Shown piece after piece: positions 12,831 to 25,595 of a stretch of DNA of 64,000 bases. The notes beneath the pieces are model-generated. The model did no database searches, was not told where the DNA came from, and was given only the letters and a program-made list of their open reading frames with translations. The DNA is taken from contig CM047425.1 of NCBI GenBank assembly GCA_026168455.1, positions 9,522,001 through 9,586,000 of the forward strand, read 5' to 3'. Numbering within the stretch: position 1 is the first letter of the stretch; each line of letters starts with the position of its first letter. The DNA comes from Theocolax elegans. Taxonomy: Eukaryota > Arthropoda > Insecta > Hymenoptera > Cerocephalidae. Position numbers and translations under genes: made by a program.

Positions 12831-13539
12831 CTGGTTACTATATGTTCCAAAAATAAATCACTAATTTATGTTTTTACATTTTTTTGTTATTTAGACGATT
12901 TTTATTGTATTTTCCATAGGGTATGCATCTTTCCCGACGATTTTTGAGGACCTTAAAATTGAATCAGATATTTCATTATTTTCTTTTCATTTGTTAAATT
13001 ATTTTTGAAGTTTATCTTAGACGAAGTATTTATTATTGTGTCAAGTTTAAAGTAAGATAAACTGTTTAAAAACGAAAAAAATGGATAAACACAGGTACAA
13101 TGGATAAAAATGAATAAATGGTTAAACACGGATCAAAAGTTAAAAACGGATAGAAAGTGTAAAAGCGGTTAAACTGGATAAAATTGTTAAGAACGGTTAA
13201 ATCTGATTTAATGGTTAAAAACCATATAAATTCTGTTATAAATTGGTTTAACAGCTAAATAAACGATAAAATCTTTAAAAACGGGTTAAACACTTTAACA
13301 ATGGTTAATAAGATTAAAAACCTTTTAAAACATTTTGTTAAAACCGGTTAAATTCAATTAATGTTAAAAAAAGTTTTTCTTATTTTAACCACCGAAAAAA
13401 AGATTATGTTTACTATAAATATAGCTAAAATTAAAAAATTTTTAATGTGATTCTGGAGATTGGCTAACCATCGTCGGATAGACGTATTAATAAAAAAAGT
13501 TTCGATAGTATCAGACTTGTTATTAATCGATCGGAACAT

Positions 13540-13740
13540 ACCGAAAATCGAACGAAGGTGGCACAGGAGAGCACGGCGTACTTATTCATTTCTCCTTTAT
13601 CCGGGAAACCGAGAAATTTAAACGGGCAGGTTGGAGGATGAGGTGTGAAATCGCGACGTCTCGTGAAAAACGAATGCATTTTTCATAGCCCATGGGGATA
13701 TCAGAGGAGGCATTCGAGTCAACTCTGTGGGGGGATTATT
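13540..13740. other. GC-rich non-coding island
   Basis: About 200 bases with clearly higher GC and CG content than both sides. ORFs on the minus strand (60-70 codons) have no recognisable features. It could be a conserved regulatory element or untranslated exon. No direct evidence decides this. Confidence 0.3.
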
Positions 13741-14227
13741 TTAATAATAAAGGACTACTGAGTAGCATGGTGGTGAAATGTATATTTTCCCCTTTTTTGT
13801 GATTGTTAGTATTTTTTTCTTTTTGCGTTGTTTTTGTTTAGTTACTATAAAAGAAGAAAAACTAGAAAAATGCCAAATAATACTGTCAGATAATAACCTA
13901 AGCTTAAGTTTTTATTGTGCTATATTGTTTAATTTAGAAATTCACAAAGTGATGCTTTTCTTTGAAAAAATCATATAGTGATATAGTATTATAAAACATT
14001 TTTTGGCTAAAAAGTGGTCATAAGTTTGTAATTAAAAAATGGATTCGTGTAACCGCGAAATAGTCAATTTATAGTAGGGTTTGTATCGACGAATTAATGA
14101 AAATCTTTTTAGTTCTAATTATATCTACCGTTCGTCTAAATAATAGCTGTTATTACTCTCAACGACCGAAAAAAAGTTTATCTTACAGCCCTGGTGGAAA
14201 TTTTATCGATTTTTTAGAGATAACTTA

Positions 14228-15550
14228 CAAGGGGAGTGCATGACCTACGGGAAACGGATCTTATTCTAACTTTGGTATATCTATTGTAATGTAGAAATAT
14301 GAAGAAAGCCAAGTTATTGCTTGCTAATGGCCACTTTGACAAAAGTTATTCGACATTTAATATTAATTTTAACTATAATTTATTTTCATTTAAATCAACA
14401 ACCCCAAAACTCAAACAAAAAACCAGAAACAAGTTTGCGACCGATTGATATAAGCACCTCTGGGGAATGTACTTACAACAAGTGCTTTTTTAACAAAGAT
14501 ATCGTATGACCTCCGACGCTAATTGTCACCGATTTGAGAGCATAAAAAGAGCAACGTTAATATAAAAAAAATAAGAAATTTTAACCAAAATTTAATATGA
14601 AAAATTAATTGTTTCTTTAGCCTTAAATTTTTCAATTTCTTTTTTTCTTCATAATTTTACTCCAAATTGAGCAATTTAAGCTTCTTTTTTCTCAAACCAT
14701 ATCTACTTGAACTCCACTTTTTTCTAGTTTTTGGTTCGATTGTTTATCTTTATTTGTTTCGTGGTTATAAGAGATTTAATTGGAAGTAATTTTCATTGAA
14801 ATTATTATTAGATGTCGAATAACTTTCGTCAAAGTGGAAATTGGCAAGCACTTGGTTTCCTTGATATTTGTACATTACAAAAGATATACCAATTCCTAAC
14901 CTCATAATATGAACAGATGAATGATACTGTATGTATCCTAGCAGAAAATAAAACACTTTTTAATCCCAACTAAACCTGCTTTTAAAAATGTCTTACCATA
15001 ACCAACAAACTATAAATTCGTAACCTAAAAAAATCAGTAATCAGTCTATTATTTTTATTTCTATTTTTTTTATTTTCTACATTATATACAAGAAACTTTT
15101 CACGTCAAGTGATCGGGTCAATCAATAAAAACCATTTTAAAAAGTTACAACCTACATAAAATCACATGAAGAAGGTATAAAAAGATTTTGGATTTTTATC
15201 TTATGTTGGTGCAATATAACAGTTAAAAGATTGAAATTTTTCAAAAAATTAGTAAATTCAGCTATTTTAACAGTTATTTACTCAATAGCTATCAACTTTT
15301 TGTTATATATGTTAAATAGAAAGAATTTTATAAATTTGTAGAAGAATCTATTAAAACTTTGTAGAAATATTAATTACCATTTTTATTAGAGTTTAGAGAT
15401 TAACGGTTATACTTTAGATAGTAAATCTTAAAGTACAGAAAAAGGAATTTTTAAATGAACCAAATATTTTCTTGCAGCCAATAATATTATCAGCTTTCTG
15501 AGCCGAGATATGGTGTAACTATGTAAAACAATTTTTAAATATCCCATTAA
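14228..15550. mobile_element. Inverted-repeat element, family member I (CAAGGGGAG end)
   Basis: The left end is CAAGGGGAGTGCATGACC then GGGAAACGGATCTTATTCTAAC, nearly the same as at 21841. Internally, ACTTTGACAAAAGTTATTCGACAT (split: ACTTTGAC, AAAGTTATTCGACAT; 14332-14355) is matched in inverse at about 14815-14842. CACGTCAAGTGATCGGGTC at about 15099 matches member II in inverse. The right end was not found. A SINE 3' fragment lies inside. No ORF of transposase type is seen, so it appears non-autonomous. Confidence 0.55.
14440..14559 (+). mobile_element. SINE 3' fragment
   Basis: CCGATTGATATAAGCACC ... ACAAGTGCTTTTTTAACAAA ... GAGCATAAAAAGAGCAACGTT (in pieces) matches the tRNA-unrelated body of the SINE at 11510-11636. 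The tRNA-like head is missing, as expected for a 5'-truncated retroposed copy. Confidence 0.8.
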
Positions 15551-15689
15551 AAAACGAAATGCTTATTTTTACTAACAAATTAAAAATAAAATATCTTAAC
15601 GCAATCTTATCATATGTTCCTAATCTCAAACACAACGCAAACTGATAAAATTCTCCACTATATATATACAACAATAATTTCCTACATCA

Positions 15690-16300
15690 CCTCACACATA
15701 TCGCTCGTTATCAAAAATTTCTCTCGTTCATCAAACAAACGAACAAAAAAAAGGAGGGGTGACCGGTACGCGGGTGGTTCATTAAATTAAAATAATCAAG
15801 AGGGATAAATTTAATAAAACAGTCGAGGAAAAAGAAAAACGATTAAAATAATAGGAGGGCGCGGGTGTATATATATTACAAAACAGAGGGATGCCGTCGA
15901 AATTGAAAACGTTTTGACGCAGCCTCCCGTGAAACTAAAGAGAGAGAGGGAGAGAGAGAGGGAGAGAGAATAGAGCTCACGCGAACCGGAAACGCGAAGA
16001 GGAGCGCGCAGTCCTTACGGTCCGGTGCCTCGCGCGGTTTTCCTGGCTCACAGAATCCGCAGGCCAATTATACAACGTTTGCGGTGCATCTTCGTGTTAC
16101 GCTCACCTTTTATTTTATGTATATATATATATATACATGCATGTATGTGCGTGTGGGTAGAGCATTACGATCTCTCTCTCTTTCTCTCTCTCTCTGTACA
16201 GTTTGAAATGTATATACGACGGTCATGTATACACGATCCGAGATTTAAAGAAATTAAATTTCTTTGTTGAACTCATTGGAATTTTACACAAGTTTCGGGG
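15690..16300. other. GC/purine-rich island with GA, TA and CT microsatellites
   Basis: CG-rich sequence around 15880-16090 is flanked by (GAGAG)n at about 15940-15970, (TA)n at 16118-16134 and (CT)n at 16170-16195. ORFs in this stretch are low-complexity and overlap on both strands. No gene was called. Confidence 0.35.
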
Positions 16301-16799
16301 AGATTGCCGGTAGATAATGAATTATGGATGTTATATATGACTTTTTCGGTTTTTTTTTTCTTTTTTCGAACTATTTTTTATTAATAAAGTTTTTTTAATG
16401 GATTGGATTAAATTATATGAGGTTATAGGTGAAATTGGCTTTATGGAATTGTTAGGTTCAAGAGAATAAAGTTTTTGCAAAATGGATATGACTTTCTGAT
16501 GCTGATTCTGTTTGGAGGAGTCTTAAGACAATTTTAATTGTATTAGTGAATGCTATTGTAGGAAATTTAAGGATTATTCGCTATAAGTAGCCTTTTTGGA
16601 TTTGATATTTGTATAAACTCGATATTATATCGACTAAAAATGAATTTCTTTATCTTAGTAAACATTTGGCTATGTATCAATGTTTTGAGGTTAGGAGCAG
16701 CTATATTTTATAGATTATGACCTTAGTCTGTATTTTATATAGATTTTTAAAAAATCGTTTATTTATACCGAAAAAATTGTTTCGATTTTTATCTAAGGT

Positions 16800-17960
16800 T
16801 ATATTTCATTTACAAACAATTTTTATACGATTTTTTTGACTATTTTAACAATGTTTTGGTCAACTTTTAACATTTTCGACAATTTTTAAATTAATTTACA
16901 CAGTATACATTTAGTTTTTATATTTATTATATTTAAACCAATTTCTAAATTTTTCGACCATTTTTTCCCGATTTCTTAGCAGTTTCCAACTAATCTTGCA
17001 ATCATACATTCACCCAAAAGTAAATGTCACTTTTTTCAGAATTATTATTAAATTTCAAATGATTTTTAAAATAATTACAAATTGGATATCAATTTTTAGA
17101 TGAATTAAAATTTTAATTTCAATGTTAAATGATTTTAGTGGTAATTTTAATGATTTCAAAGAAATATCACGTGATTGCAACGTGATTTCGATATTATTAA
17201 AAAATGATAAAAATGATTATACATACTTTTAAATTTTATGATTTCAATAAATGCAGTTATTGTTTTGATTTCGTCATATCATATGTCGCCAAAATAATAT
17301 TTTCAAACATTTTCATGATTTACAATGTTGAAAAATTGTTGATTTCATTGTATGAGAGTGATTAATAATTTCTTAGTGTAATCAAATTTTAAATGATTTC
17401 AGACATAGAATGTTTTCAAATAACAGAATTTAAATCACACTCCATATATTATATATAATTCATTTAATTTTGAAATAAGTTGAGTTATATGAGGGTTTCA
17501 AAAGATTTCAAGCAAATATATTATATTATTTTATCATGATTTTGAAAAATTAGTACAATATTTCAATATTCGTCAATTATAATATTTTAATAATTTACTT
17601 ATAATAATTTAATAATTATTTTTATATTATTTCAGTTTTTATCAATTTGATTTCGCTATAATGATTTCAATTGTACCTTATGATTACAGGGATTGATCAC
17701 ATAACACGGATCACATTACGCATTACACATTAATTTCAAATTTATAAGATTTCAAATTTAAAAGCTACCGTCACACATGGTGTATTTGATATAAACTAAA
17801 TGATTTATTATACAAATCTTAGTTTCACCACGATTTTATACTAATTTCAAGCAAATACTCCGTGATTTGATCATGATATGTGTCGAAATGTTTCCGAAAA
17901 ATAAGTACATTGAATTATTTCAATTTTATTCAATTTGATTTCATATAATCTTTTCGTACA
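16800..17960. repeat. Decayed direct repeats, ATGATTTCAA motif
   Basis: From about 17040 onward variants of AAATGATTTCAA, TGATTTCAATG and TTTCAAATGATTT recur many times at 15-40 base spacing. Before that (16830-17000) are TTTTTCGACCATTTTT-like units. All copies are diverged and non-coding. Confidence 0.55.
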
Positions 17961-17999
17961 ACCACTCGTTCCTTATGATTACACTGTTGATTTCATTAT

Positions 18000-18745
18000 A
18001 GAGAGATGATTAATGATTTCTCAGAGTGAATAGCCTCTCTCATTTTATATCCATATATTTCTCTTTTGCGGTCAATATAAATGTTCATCGTATAACGTTG
18101 CAACGACCATTTGAATAAGCATCGCGTTCTATATGATTTTAACACGTGGTGGATATATGACCGTTTTATTATTCATATATAACCTGGCCAATTTCGAGGT
18201 CCCACGGTGCGTTTCTTCTTCATATACCTACATATCCGTCCCTACGATTTACATGAAAGATTTTCATTTGTTCCCGAGTACTTTCCATCTCTCGTAATTT
18301 TATCTTAAATTTTCTTAATGCCAGGGAAATTAATAATTCATACATAAGCGTATATACTGTGTCTTATAATATTCATTTTTCAGAAAATTAAATTAACTTG
18401 GATTCTCTTTTAACAGTTAAGAGTTGTTGTTGAAAGAGAAATAGGCAATTCAGTATTCCTTTTGCTCCTCTTTTTATTAATTTATTAAACATATATATTG
18501 ATCCAAATTTGGAAAACGTACTATGGTGGGCAAATTTTTAGAGAAAATAATAAATGAAATTTAAAAGTACGTTCACAGCTGTTATTATAGAACATAGTAA
18601 TTAATTATTATAAAATTGTTAATTATTATTATTTATTTAAGTATTAAAAATTATTATTACTTATTAACAATTTTTTCCAAATAATGGTCATTATTTATTA
18701 ATTATTTATATATATAAATAAGAAGATTTGTAGAGCTTCACGACA
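18000..18745. other. Gene-free region
   Basis: A modestly GC-richer patch at 18090-18300 is followed by strongly AT-rich sequence with ATTATTATTTATTAA-type low complexity (18590-18720). No gene or RNA was recognised. Confidence 0.5.
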
Positions 18746-18749
18746 TTCT

Positions 18750-19265
18750 AGAAATTTTTTACGATTTTAATCATTTTTCGTTCATTTTTTTACCAGTTTT
18801 CGACCATTTTTAAACTAATTTATACAGTATAGTCAGATTTTCTGACCAATGTATTACCCATTTCTCACCAGTTTTTGACTGTTTTTGCCATATCTTGTCC
18901 ATTTTTTTCCAGTTATCGATTGTTTTGTAAGCATTTTAACTTATTAATAATTTTTTCAATTATTTTGTTTATTCTGTTATATATATATCCTATTTCTTGA
19001 TCAATAATTCACCAAATGAAAATAATTAATTTTTCCCAATCTTTTCATCTATTGTCGTCTATTAAATTTCTCTTAAGATTTTTTCTATCTATATGTCAAG
19101 ATTCTCATTTTCTTGTAATTGCATTTTTCTGATTAATTAATAAAAATTTTCTTTCAGTTTTTGACTATTCTCAATAATATTTGACATTTTGACCATTATT
19201 GACATTTAATTTCTCTATCATGTCAACGAAATTTTCGTTCTTTGACCCATACATAACCAAATTTC
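18750..19265. repeat. Decayed direct repeats, TTTTTGACCATTTTT motif
   Basis: Units such as CAGTTTTCGACCATTTTT, CAGTTTTTGACTGTTTTTGCC and TTTTTGACTATTCTCAAT recur at 30-60 base spacing. Related units appear at 3540-3730 and 16830-17000. The tract is non-coding. Confidence 0.5.
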
Positions 19266-19499
19266 ACTCATTGTTTAATCCAATAAATTATTAAGATAAT
19301 AAGAATCTCCCATATTCCCCAAATTTCCTCATCTTGTTTTTCCACAACACCACCGTACCGATCAACCAAATCATTTCCAAAAAATAATAAACAATCCTGC
19401 AATAAAATGTGAGTAGCGCCATCTATTACGAGTACTCATTAAAATATCTCTCGGAGTAAACAAAATACACGAATTAATTGCATATATACGTATATATAT

Positions 19500-19860
19500 G
19501 TGGGATTACCATAGTGTCGAAACAGAGGTGAACACCTCTCACTTTCACTCCAACTCGTATAAATCTTGTTCGAATTTTCTTACTCCGCTTTTCGTTCGAG
19601 TGCGCACTCGAGTCGCTCCCTTTTCCTCCTCATCCCGGGGTTGGGTGTAAACAAAGCTTTAATGAAACTACTAATGAGTCAAATCATATTATCATTCCGT
19701 GAGAGTGCCGGAAAACTCTGGTAGGTAGGCTAAAGCCTTCCAACTCTATACTTTGCGCGGGTAAACACAAGCAGTTTCCTTAAAATAAACAACAACCCCA
19801 ACAAAGAGAGAGACAGAGGGTCTTTGAGAATATTCTCTCAAACCCTCTCCCTCCTTAATG
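19500..19860. other. GC-rich non-coding island
   Basis: CG-containing stretch (GTGCGCACTCGAGTCGCTCC near 19600; AGGTAGGCTAAAGCC near 19720) is surrounded by very AT-rich DNA. It has an (AGAG)n run at about 19805. No ORF or RNA gene was recognised. It may be regulatory. Confidence 0.3.
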
Positions 19861-20172
19861 TTTGTTAGTATATTTTTATATCATTATAAAATTGTCGAGT
19901 AAGTCAATATACGTTGCAGGATATGAACGAAAAATTTTCTTAGGCGTACGATTTATAACTTAATAAATTATAAATGTATGATTATTATGGGGATAAGCTT
20001 AGGTTAAAAATTGAACAAACTATTCAATATTTACAATTAATAATTTTTTCATGATGATTAAAAAGATTTCGTAAATTTTTTAACAAATTCTATTATTAAT
20101 AACTATGATTTTAAATTTTCTAGATTATTTATTTGCATCGTAACTATTTTAATTAATTATGAGGACCACCTA

Positions 20173-20470
20173 CTCTGATTTTTTCCATTATAGACTTACC
20201 GCAGGATATTTCAGGAACCACTTTATCGAAAAGGTCAAAAAGTCTAAATGTTTATTTTAAAAAATTAGTTACCTGTTTGTTGCACAATTTTTCATTTTTT
20301 GATAATAATTCGATAAGCATAATTTTTCAAGCTATATTAATAACATAATCTGTTTCATTCAAGTGGATTTAAATCATGTTCTGTTATTGCCATTAAAATT
20401 TCAGCCTATTCGATGAAGTAGTTCCTAAAATATTTCGGGGTTTGTTAATTATAGAAAAATATCAGAGTTT
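20173..20470. repeat. Imperfect foldback repeat
   Basis: ACTCTGATTTTTTCC ... ATATTTCAGGAACCACTTTATCG (left, 20173-20230) is matched by the complement of CGATGAAGTAGTTCCTAAAATAT ... ATATCAGAGT on the right (20411-20470). Many mismatches make this an old inverted-repeat element. Sequences are quoted in short pieces. Confidence 0.5.
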
Positions 20471-20474
20471 AATT

Positions 20475-21838
20475 AATTAACAATTAATTAGCAAAATATT
20501 TTAAATAACAGTTAATAATATAATTTGTTTAAAAAATCAAGAACTGTTTTTTATTATTATGAAAAAAATTAACGTAAAAAATTACGCGAATAACTATTAG
20601 CTTAAAAAATTTGGAATACAATAATTAACCTAAAAAAAGAAAATTTAAAAATAATAATTTAACCGATGATGTCGCGGTAATATTTATTAGGATATATTAA
20701 CTCTTTGCATACAAAACAATGAGAAATCAGTAAAATTAAAAACAAAGGATGAGAATCGCTTGGAATTATATTCTGTTTATTAATTAAATACCATCTGATA
20801 TTGTCCTTGTCATATAATATAGGTTTCTGAAAAATTTTTAATTTTTTTTGCTGTTTCTTCATCTTCTTGTTCGTCGTCGAGTCAATGGAACGGCGCGAGG
20901 GTTTATTATTTCGCGCGAAAGGTTTATTAATATTCACTTTCTATAGGGACAATAGTCTCGAGTCGTGCTGTTATAGGGAGACAATTTTAATTTTGTATAT
21001 ATATATAGATACGCATTCAGACCGTGGAATATTAGTTCGGCAATAATTAATTTTAAATGGACTTTGGGGAGAATGGTTGGTGTGCTATATTTAGTGGAAT
21101 GTATATTTTGACCGTGAAATTCGTTGGCACTGCTGGATATTGAAATTGTGAATTTATTGACTTTGTGGTGAAAAGAATCGAAATTAGACATTTTTTTAAA
21201 GAGGTTAAATTTGTTAGAGTGTATAAGGCCACTCAGAGCGCATTAAATTTTTAATTGTACATTTTATTCGAATTCAGTAATTTTTCACTTGAAGAAGAAA
21301 ATTGAGATTATGTTTCAGGTTACAAGTTTGATATTTGTAACTTGATTAGAATAAAATAATATTACCGGATACTGAGTACTCAGTTTACCCACTGAGCGAG
21401 TCATATTCTCCTCGAATAAATTTTGTGAATTCGTTACGGTTATATTATTAAATATCTATTACCATTTTTATGTAATCAGCCATTTTTAATGATGCAAGCT
21501 ATATAAAATAAACTATTTCTAATCTGATGATCAAATTTTTCTGAATTTTAAAAGTTAATTTTGATTCTTTAAATTTTAAGTTTTTGATAGTAACTTAACA
21601 TTGATGAGTTATGATTTATACGTTTTCTGATTTTTTTCACAATGACGTTTCTGTCTAAATTTTAAAGAGACATTTTCTAACTTTTTATAATAGTGATCTA
21701 TAAAGTGACTCTGATTCGAGTGATCATGTGGTTTAAATTACTTTCGAAAAGTGATTTTTGTCACTCGTAAAAATCGAGTAGTTTAAATGACTACCCACGG
21801 GAAGAATGATATATTTTTTTAAAATTCGAAGCGGAACA
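20475..21838. other. Gene-free region
   Basis: AT-rich. The two ORFs on the minus strand at 20659-21191 (85-92 codons) have a composition like their surroundings and no recognisable domain, so they are not called. Nothing else was recognised. Confidence 0.45.
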
Positions 21839-21840
21839 GA

Positions 21841-22700
21841 CAAGGGGAGTACATGACCTCCGGGAAACGGATCTTATCCTAACTTATAATAAATTAAAAT
21901 AAATGAAAATAATATTTGTAATGATAAATTATACTTTTTCAAGTTATGAAAGATTATATAAATTTATAGAATAGTCTGTTAAGATTTTGCAGAAATGTTA
22001 TTTACCATTTTTACTATGCTTTAGGATTATAATAAATCTTAGAATACAAAAAAAGGAATGTACGATTGCAAATTTTTTAAAGAACAAAATTTTTTCTGTA
22101 GTCAATAATATTATCTTTCTCTTGACCCTCGACAGGTTCATGACCGAAAATTCTGAGCCGAGTTATGACATTTTGTATAAAATTTAAAACAAATTATACG
22201 GAAAATTCCATGTATTATTATGCATATTACATGTAATCACTGTACAAAATTTAAAACAATTCAGTTGTCAGATGTCAAAAGAAAGATAATATTGTTGGCT
22301 ACAAGAAAAATTTTGGTTCATTAATAAATATTTGATCCTACATGCCTTTTTTTGTTTTTTAAAACTTATTATGATTTGAAAGTATAATAAAATGGTAATT
22401 AACATTTCTACAAAATTTTAACAGATTCTTCTTTAAATTTATGAAGTTTTTGCTATATAATATCTATAACAAATAGCTGATAGTTTTTGTGTAAAAAATT
22501 GTTAGAAATGCTGAAAATGCTAATTTTACGTACAATTTCTATTTTTTGACTATCTGTAACATTGTACCAACCTGAGGTAAAAATCCAAAAAAATTTTTTT
22601 ATTTTCTTAAAGTGATTTTCGGTAGGTTGCAACTTTTTGAAACGATTTTTATTTGTTGACCCGATCACTTGACGTAGAATCTTATATATATGAAATGTAT
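21841..22700. mobile_element. Inverted-repeat element, family member II (CAAGGGGAG end)
   Basis: The left end CAAGGGGAGTACATGACC then GGGAAACGGATCTTATCCTAAC matches member I at 14228. Internal inverted halves: 21970-22110 (TTTGCAGAAATGTTATTTACC, AATTTTTTCTGTAGTCAATAATATTATCTTTC in pieces) pair with 22280-22430 (AGAAAGATAATATTGTTGGC, GGTAATTAACATTTCTACAAA in pieces). GACCCGATCACTTGACG at about 22657 corresponds in inverse to member I near 15100. No transposase ORF. Confidence 0.55.
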
Positions 22701-22789
22701 CGATATATATCAATACATTTCACTGAAACACAGAAAATAACAAGGAAAAAAGAAATAAAGACATTTCAACAATAAAAAAGACAATGACG

Positions 22790-23200
22790 ACAACGCGGGC
22801 GTGTGTATACACACAAATACACGACTAGGAAGTTGGTACACGTGTATATACGGCCTGCGAATCGCTATTGGAAATTTACCTTACAAATTAGAGGAAATGA
22901 AATTTAAAAAAGTTTTTCGTGGCATCGAGCAATCCGCGAGTTACCAAAGTTTCCTTTCTCTCTTTCTCTCGAGCTTTTGTGTCCGACTTTCTCTGTTGCT
23001 TTACCTCGTATAATGAGAGAAAGAGAGAAATTTAGGTGTATATATATGTTCGTCTTTATCTTATTCTATTCTATAGGGGTACACTCGACGAAACTTGACG
23101 GCGACGCAATGCGCAAGTTGCATTGGGAATGGAAAACCTTAACGGAAAAGTAAGAGAAAGAGAAATGAGAGCGAAAACGTAGTACACGTGACTCGGAGAG
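22790..23200. other. GC-rich non-coding island
   Basis: CG-rich and purine/pyrimidine-biased (GAGAGAAAGAGAGAAA at about 23012; AACTTGACGGCGACGCAATGCGC in pieces near 23095). ORFs are short and without features. It may be regulatory or an untranslated exon. The sequence does not decide. Confidence 0.3.
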
Positions 23201-23865
23201 TTTAGGTTAGTTTTGTTAAATTTGGTTTATAACAGATTAGTCGATTTTCATCATGATGTTGATGATTAATTTTTTTAACAGGACAGATTATCAGATTTTA
23301 GGTTGTATATCGATGTTGACTGAGTGATTATTTTAGGGTAGGTTTTTAAATTAAGTTTTCTTGGTCGTTGGCGGGGGACGGGGGAGGTATACATCGGATT
23401 TTATTTTAAATAATCGACAGAAGATGTTTATGTAATTGGATAAAGTATTAAAGTGTATTTTTAGAGGATCGCTGATTAAGGAGTTAAGGTTAGAGTTTGA
23501 TAGATTCTTTAGAGATTTAGTTTGGTTTAATATGGGGTGGCTGAAATAAAATGTATATCGTGTTTCAAAAGCAGCTGTTCTATTCTGTTGTACTATTTTT
23601 AAAGCATCTCATTAAAAATTGGAGCTTAGGTTGTAAATTCTTTGGCAATTTAGGGGAGGCTAAAATCAGAATTTTATCTTTATCATTTTGTTGAGGTAAA
23701 ATAATCAACATAATGTGTATTTTAAAGATAGTTGATTATAAGGAAGTGAGGTTAGGTTTTAAATATGTGAAATGGAAAAAATTTAAATATAAATTTTAGT
23801 TAAAAAGTTAATATTCAAATCGTTATATAACTTTTAGTTGTTAACTATGAAATTATTGCATACAT
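23201..23865. other. Gene-free region
   Basis: AT-rich sequence with a short G-rich run GGCGGGGGACGGGGGAGG at about 23370 and a GAGGTTAGGTTTT motif at about 23748. Nothing else was recognised. Confidence 0.45.
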
Positions 23866-23869
23866 ATAG

Positions 23870-24911
23870 TGTGACGGAAATCGTCACACAATCTATTCAC
23901 GACGCATAGAATATTTAAATTTGTAATTGTAAGTCGTCGGAGCCTTTCGTATGTCAAGGCCAACCGATGACACTTGTTTGTTTTTGTACAAATGTACAAT
24001 TATGCGCGCAATAGTACGTAGGGATGAGAGCGCGAGAGTGTGTGTGTGTGTTTCCCACTCTCATCCCTTTTTCGGAAATTAGGCAATTGCCTATTTAGTA
24101 TGTCCCGATCCGCCGCTCGAGGCGGACAAACTATCTGGTGCCGATTGTTATAGTTTTCCGCCTAAGAAAAAGGCGCGTGAGGCGCAAAGCCGTCGGTTTC
24201 CGGATTAACCTAGCGAGGTGAGCCGCGAGTGACATTTGGTGTGTGAGTATAGGACGGGAAGTGTGTGAGTGAGTGCGGACGCGGTTCGCGGGCACTCGCC
24301 GCGGCACAGGGCCGCCTTCTACCACCGCAGCCGACGTCGGCCTCCGTTGCCCAGGAGGCCAAAGGGACAAGGATCGGCTGGGCCATCCACGAGGCGCATC
24401 CCGGTAAGTTTGGCTTATATTACCGCGCGGTTCCCCCCTACCCCGAGTGTATGAGTGTGTGTAAATCGGGAGTGTATTCGGGTACGCCGGTACCCGAATA
24501 GCGGAGATTGGGGTCGAGTCAACCGCAGGCGAGGATCTCGATCCGGTTGACTCCCGATACTTCCGCCCGCGCGAAAGATCATTGTCGCGGCACAAGTCCT
24601 GGATGGCCAAAATGTTAAATTAAGAATAATAAATACTTTATTCAGTTTTATTTTAATTATTCTGTGTGTTTATTGTGTTCTCCCTGCTCCCGTCGACTAT
24701 TCCTTTAATTTTTATATCGTGTCGAGGCAAGGAGGATTGCCCGTATCCTCCACACCGATCGTCCCAGCAAACTCGTGTTCCTGGCGACAGCCCGCAGTTC
24801 GCGATGGTAAATTAAATAATTGTGTGCGCGGTATTGGGCAACGCGGCCCAACGGTCAATTTTAATCATAAAAATTAATTAAAATCACCGGGTACGCGAAT
24901 ATCACGTCACA
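23870..24911 (+). mobile_element. Solo LTR of a retrotransposon, 1,042 bp
   Basis: It begins TGTGACGGAAATCG and ends TATCACGTCACA, so it has TG...CA ends with an inverted TGTGACG/CGTCACA terminus. It is flanked on both sides by ATAG (23866-23869 and 24912-24915), a 4-bp target-site duplication. GC content is far above the flanks. AATAAA (about 24629) is followed by a T/G-rich tract, as at an R-U5 border. No gag or pol reading frame lies beside it, so it is a solo LTR left by recombination. Length and TSD suit the Ty3/gypsy type, but family identity is inferred. The orientation is set by the AATAAA. Confidence 0.85.
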
Positions 24912-24915
24912 ATAG

Positions 24916-25593
24916 ATGTATTGTAAATAACTAACATGAAAATTTAAATGATAAAATACAATAAATATTACCAAGTGATTATTATAAATTAAGAATACAC
25001 CAATTTTAACGATAATTTTTTTCTTACATTCCGTGCGCAAAACAGCTCTTCTATATAATTTCATTTTTTTGATAAGAATTATTTAAAGTATAGTTTGAAA
25101 TTGTAAATGCCTATAGTAAAAATCAAACTATTTTTAGGTTAAGTGAAACCAGTTTTTAGACATTTATCACAGAGTTAGTTGCCATATTTTTTATTAAACG
25201 AACAGTTTTTAGATGATTTTTTATACGCTTTTCATTCGCCATATTGGATTTAGAAATCATAAAATTCTGACTACATATTCTTTACCTGAAATACGTTAAT
25301 AATTTACTGTTTCACATTTATTAATAATAATCTATCCGCATGCACTATATATTTATCGGACTAAAATTATTTACCATGATGTTCTCCATGCAAATTGAGG
25401 TTATGTTCAGAAAGAAAAAACCCTATATTTCAAAAACAAAAAAACATAATGAAATGTTCAAAAAATAATGAACATAATAATAAATGTTTCTAATTTGGGA
25501 TCACGTTAAAATAAAATTAACCCAAAAACTTTAATAATATTACTTAGTGTGCAGTACTCGAATAAAACATAAAGACGAAAACGAGGTACAACG
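24916..25593. other. Gene-free region
   Basis: AT-rich, with a GGTTAAGTGAAACC motif near 25137 related to GAGGTTAGGTGAAACC elsewhere in the window. No gene was recognised. Confidence 0.45.
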
Positions 25594-25595
25594 TA

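Larger units (their letters stand above)
11090..13360. repeat. Decayed direct repeats, GGTTAAAAATGGTT motif
   Basis: From 11090 to about 12130 and again from 13060 to 13360 the sequence consists of variants of GGTTAAAAATGGTTA at 12-25 base spacing. The array is interrupted by a SINE (11439-11645) and by pogo-like transposon debris (12208-12950). The same motif on both sides suggests one old array split by later insertions. Confidence 0.65.

Noticed and set aside
24131..24610. 159-codon minus-strand ORF and overlapping plus-strand ORFs
   Set aside because: They lie wholly within the solo LTR, whose higher GC content lengthens random ORFs. No gag, pol or other motif is seen.
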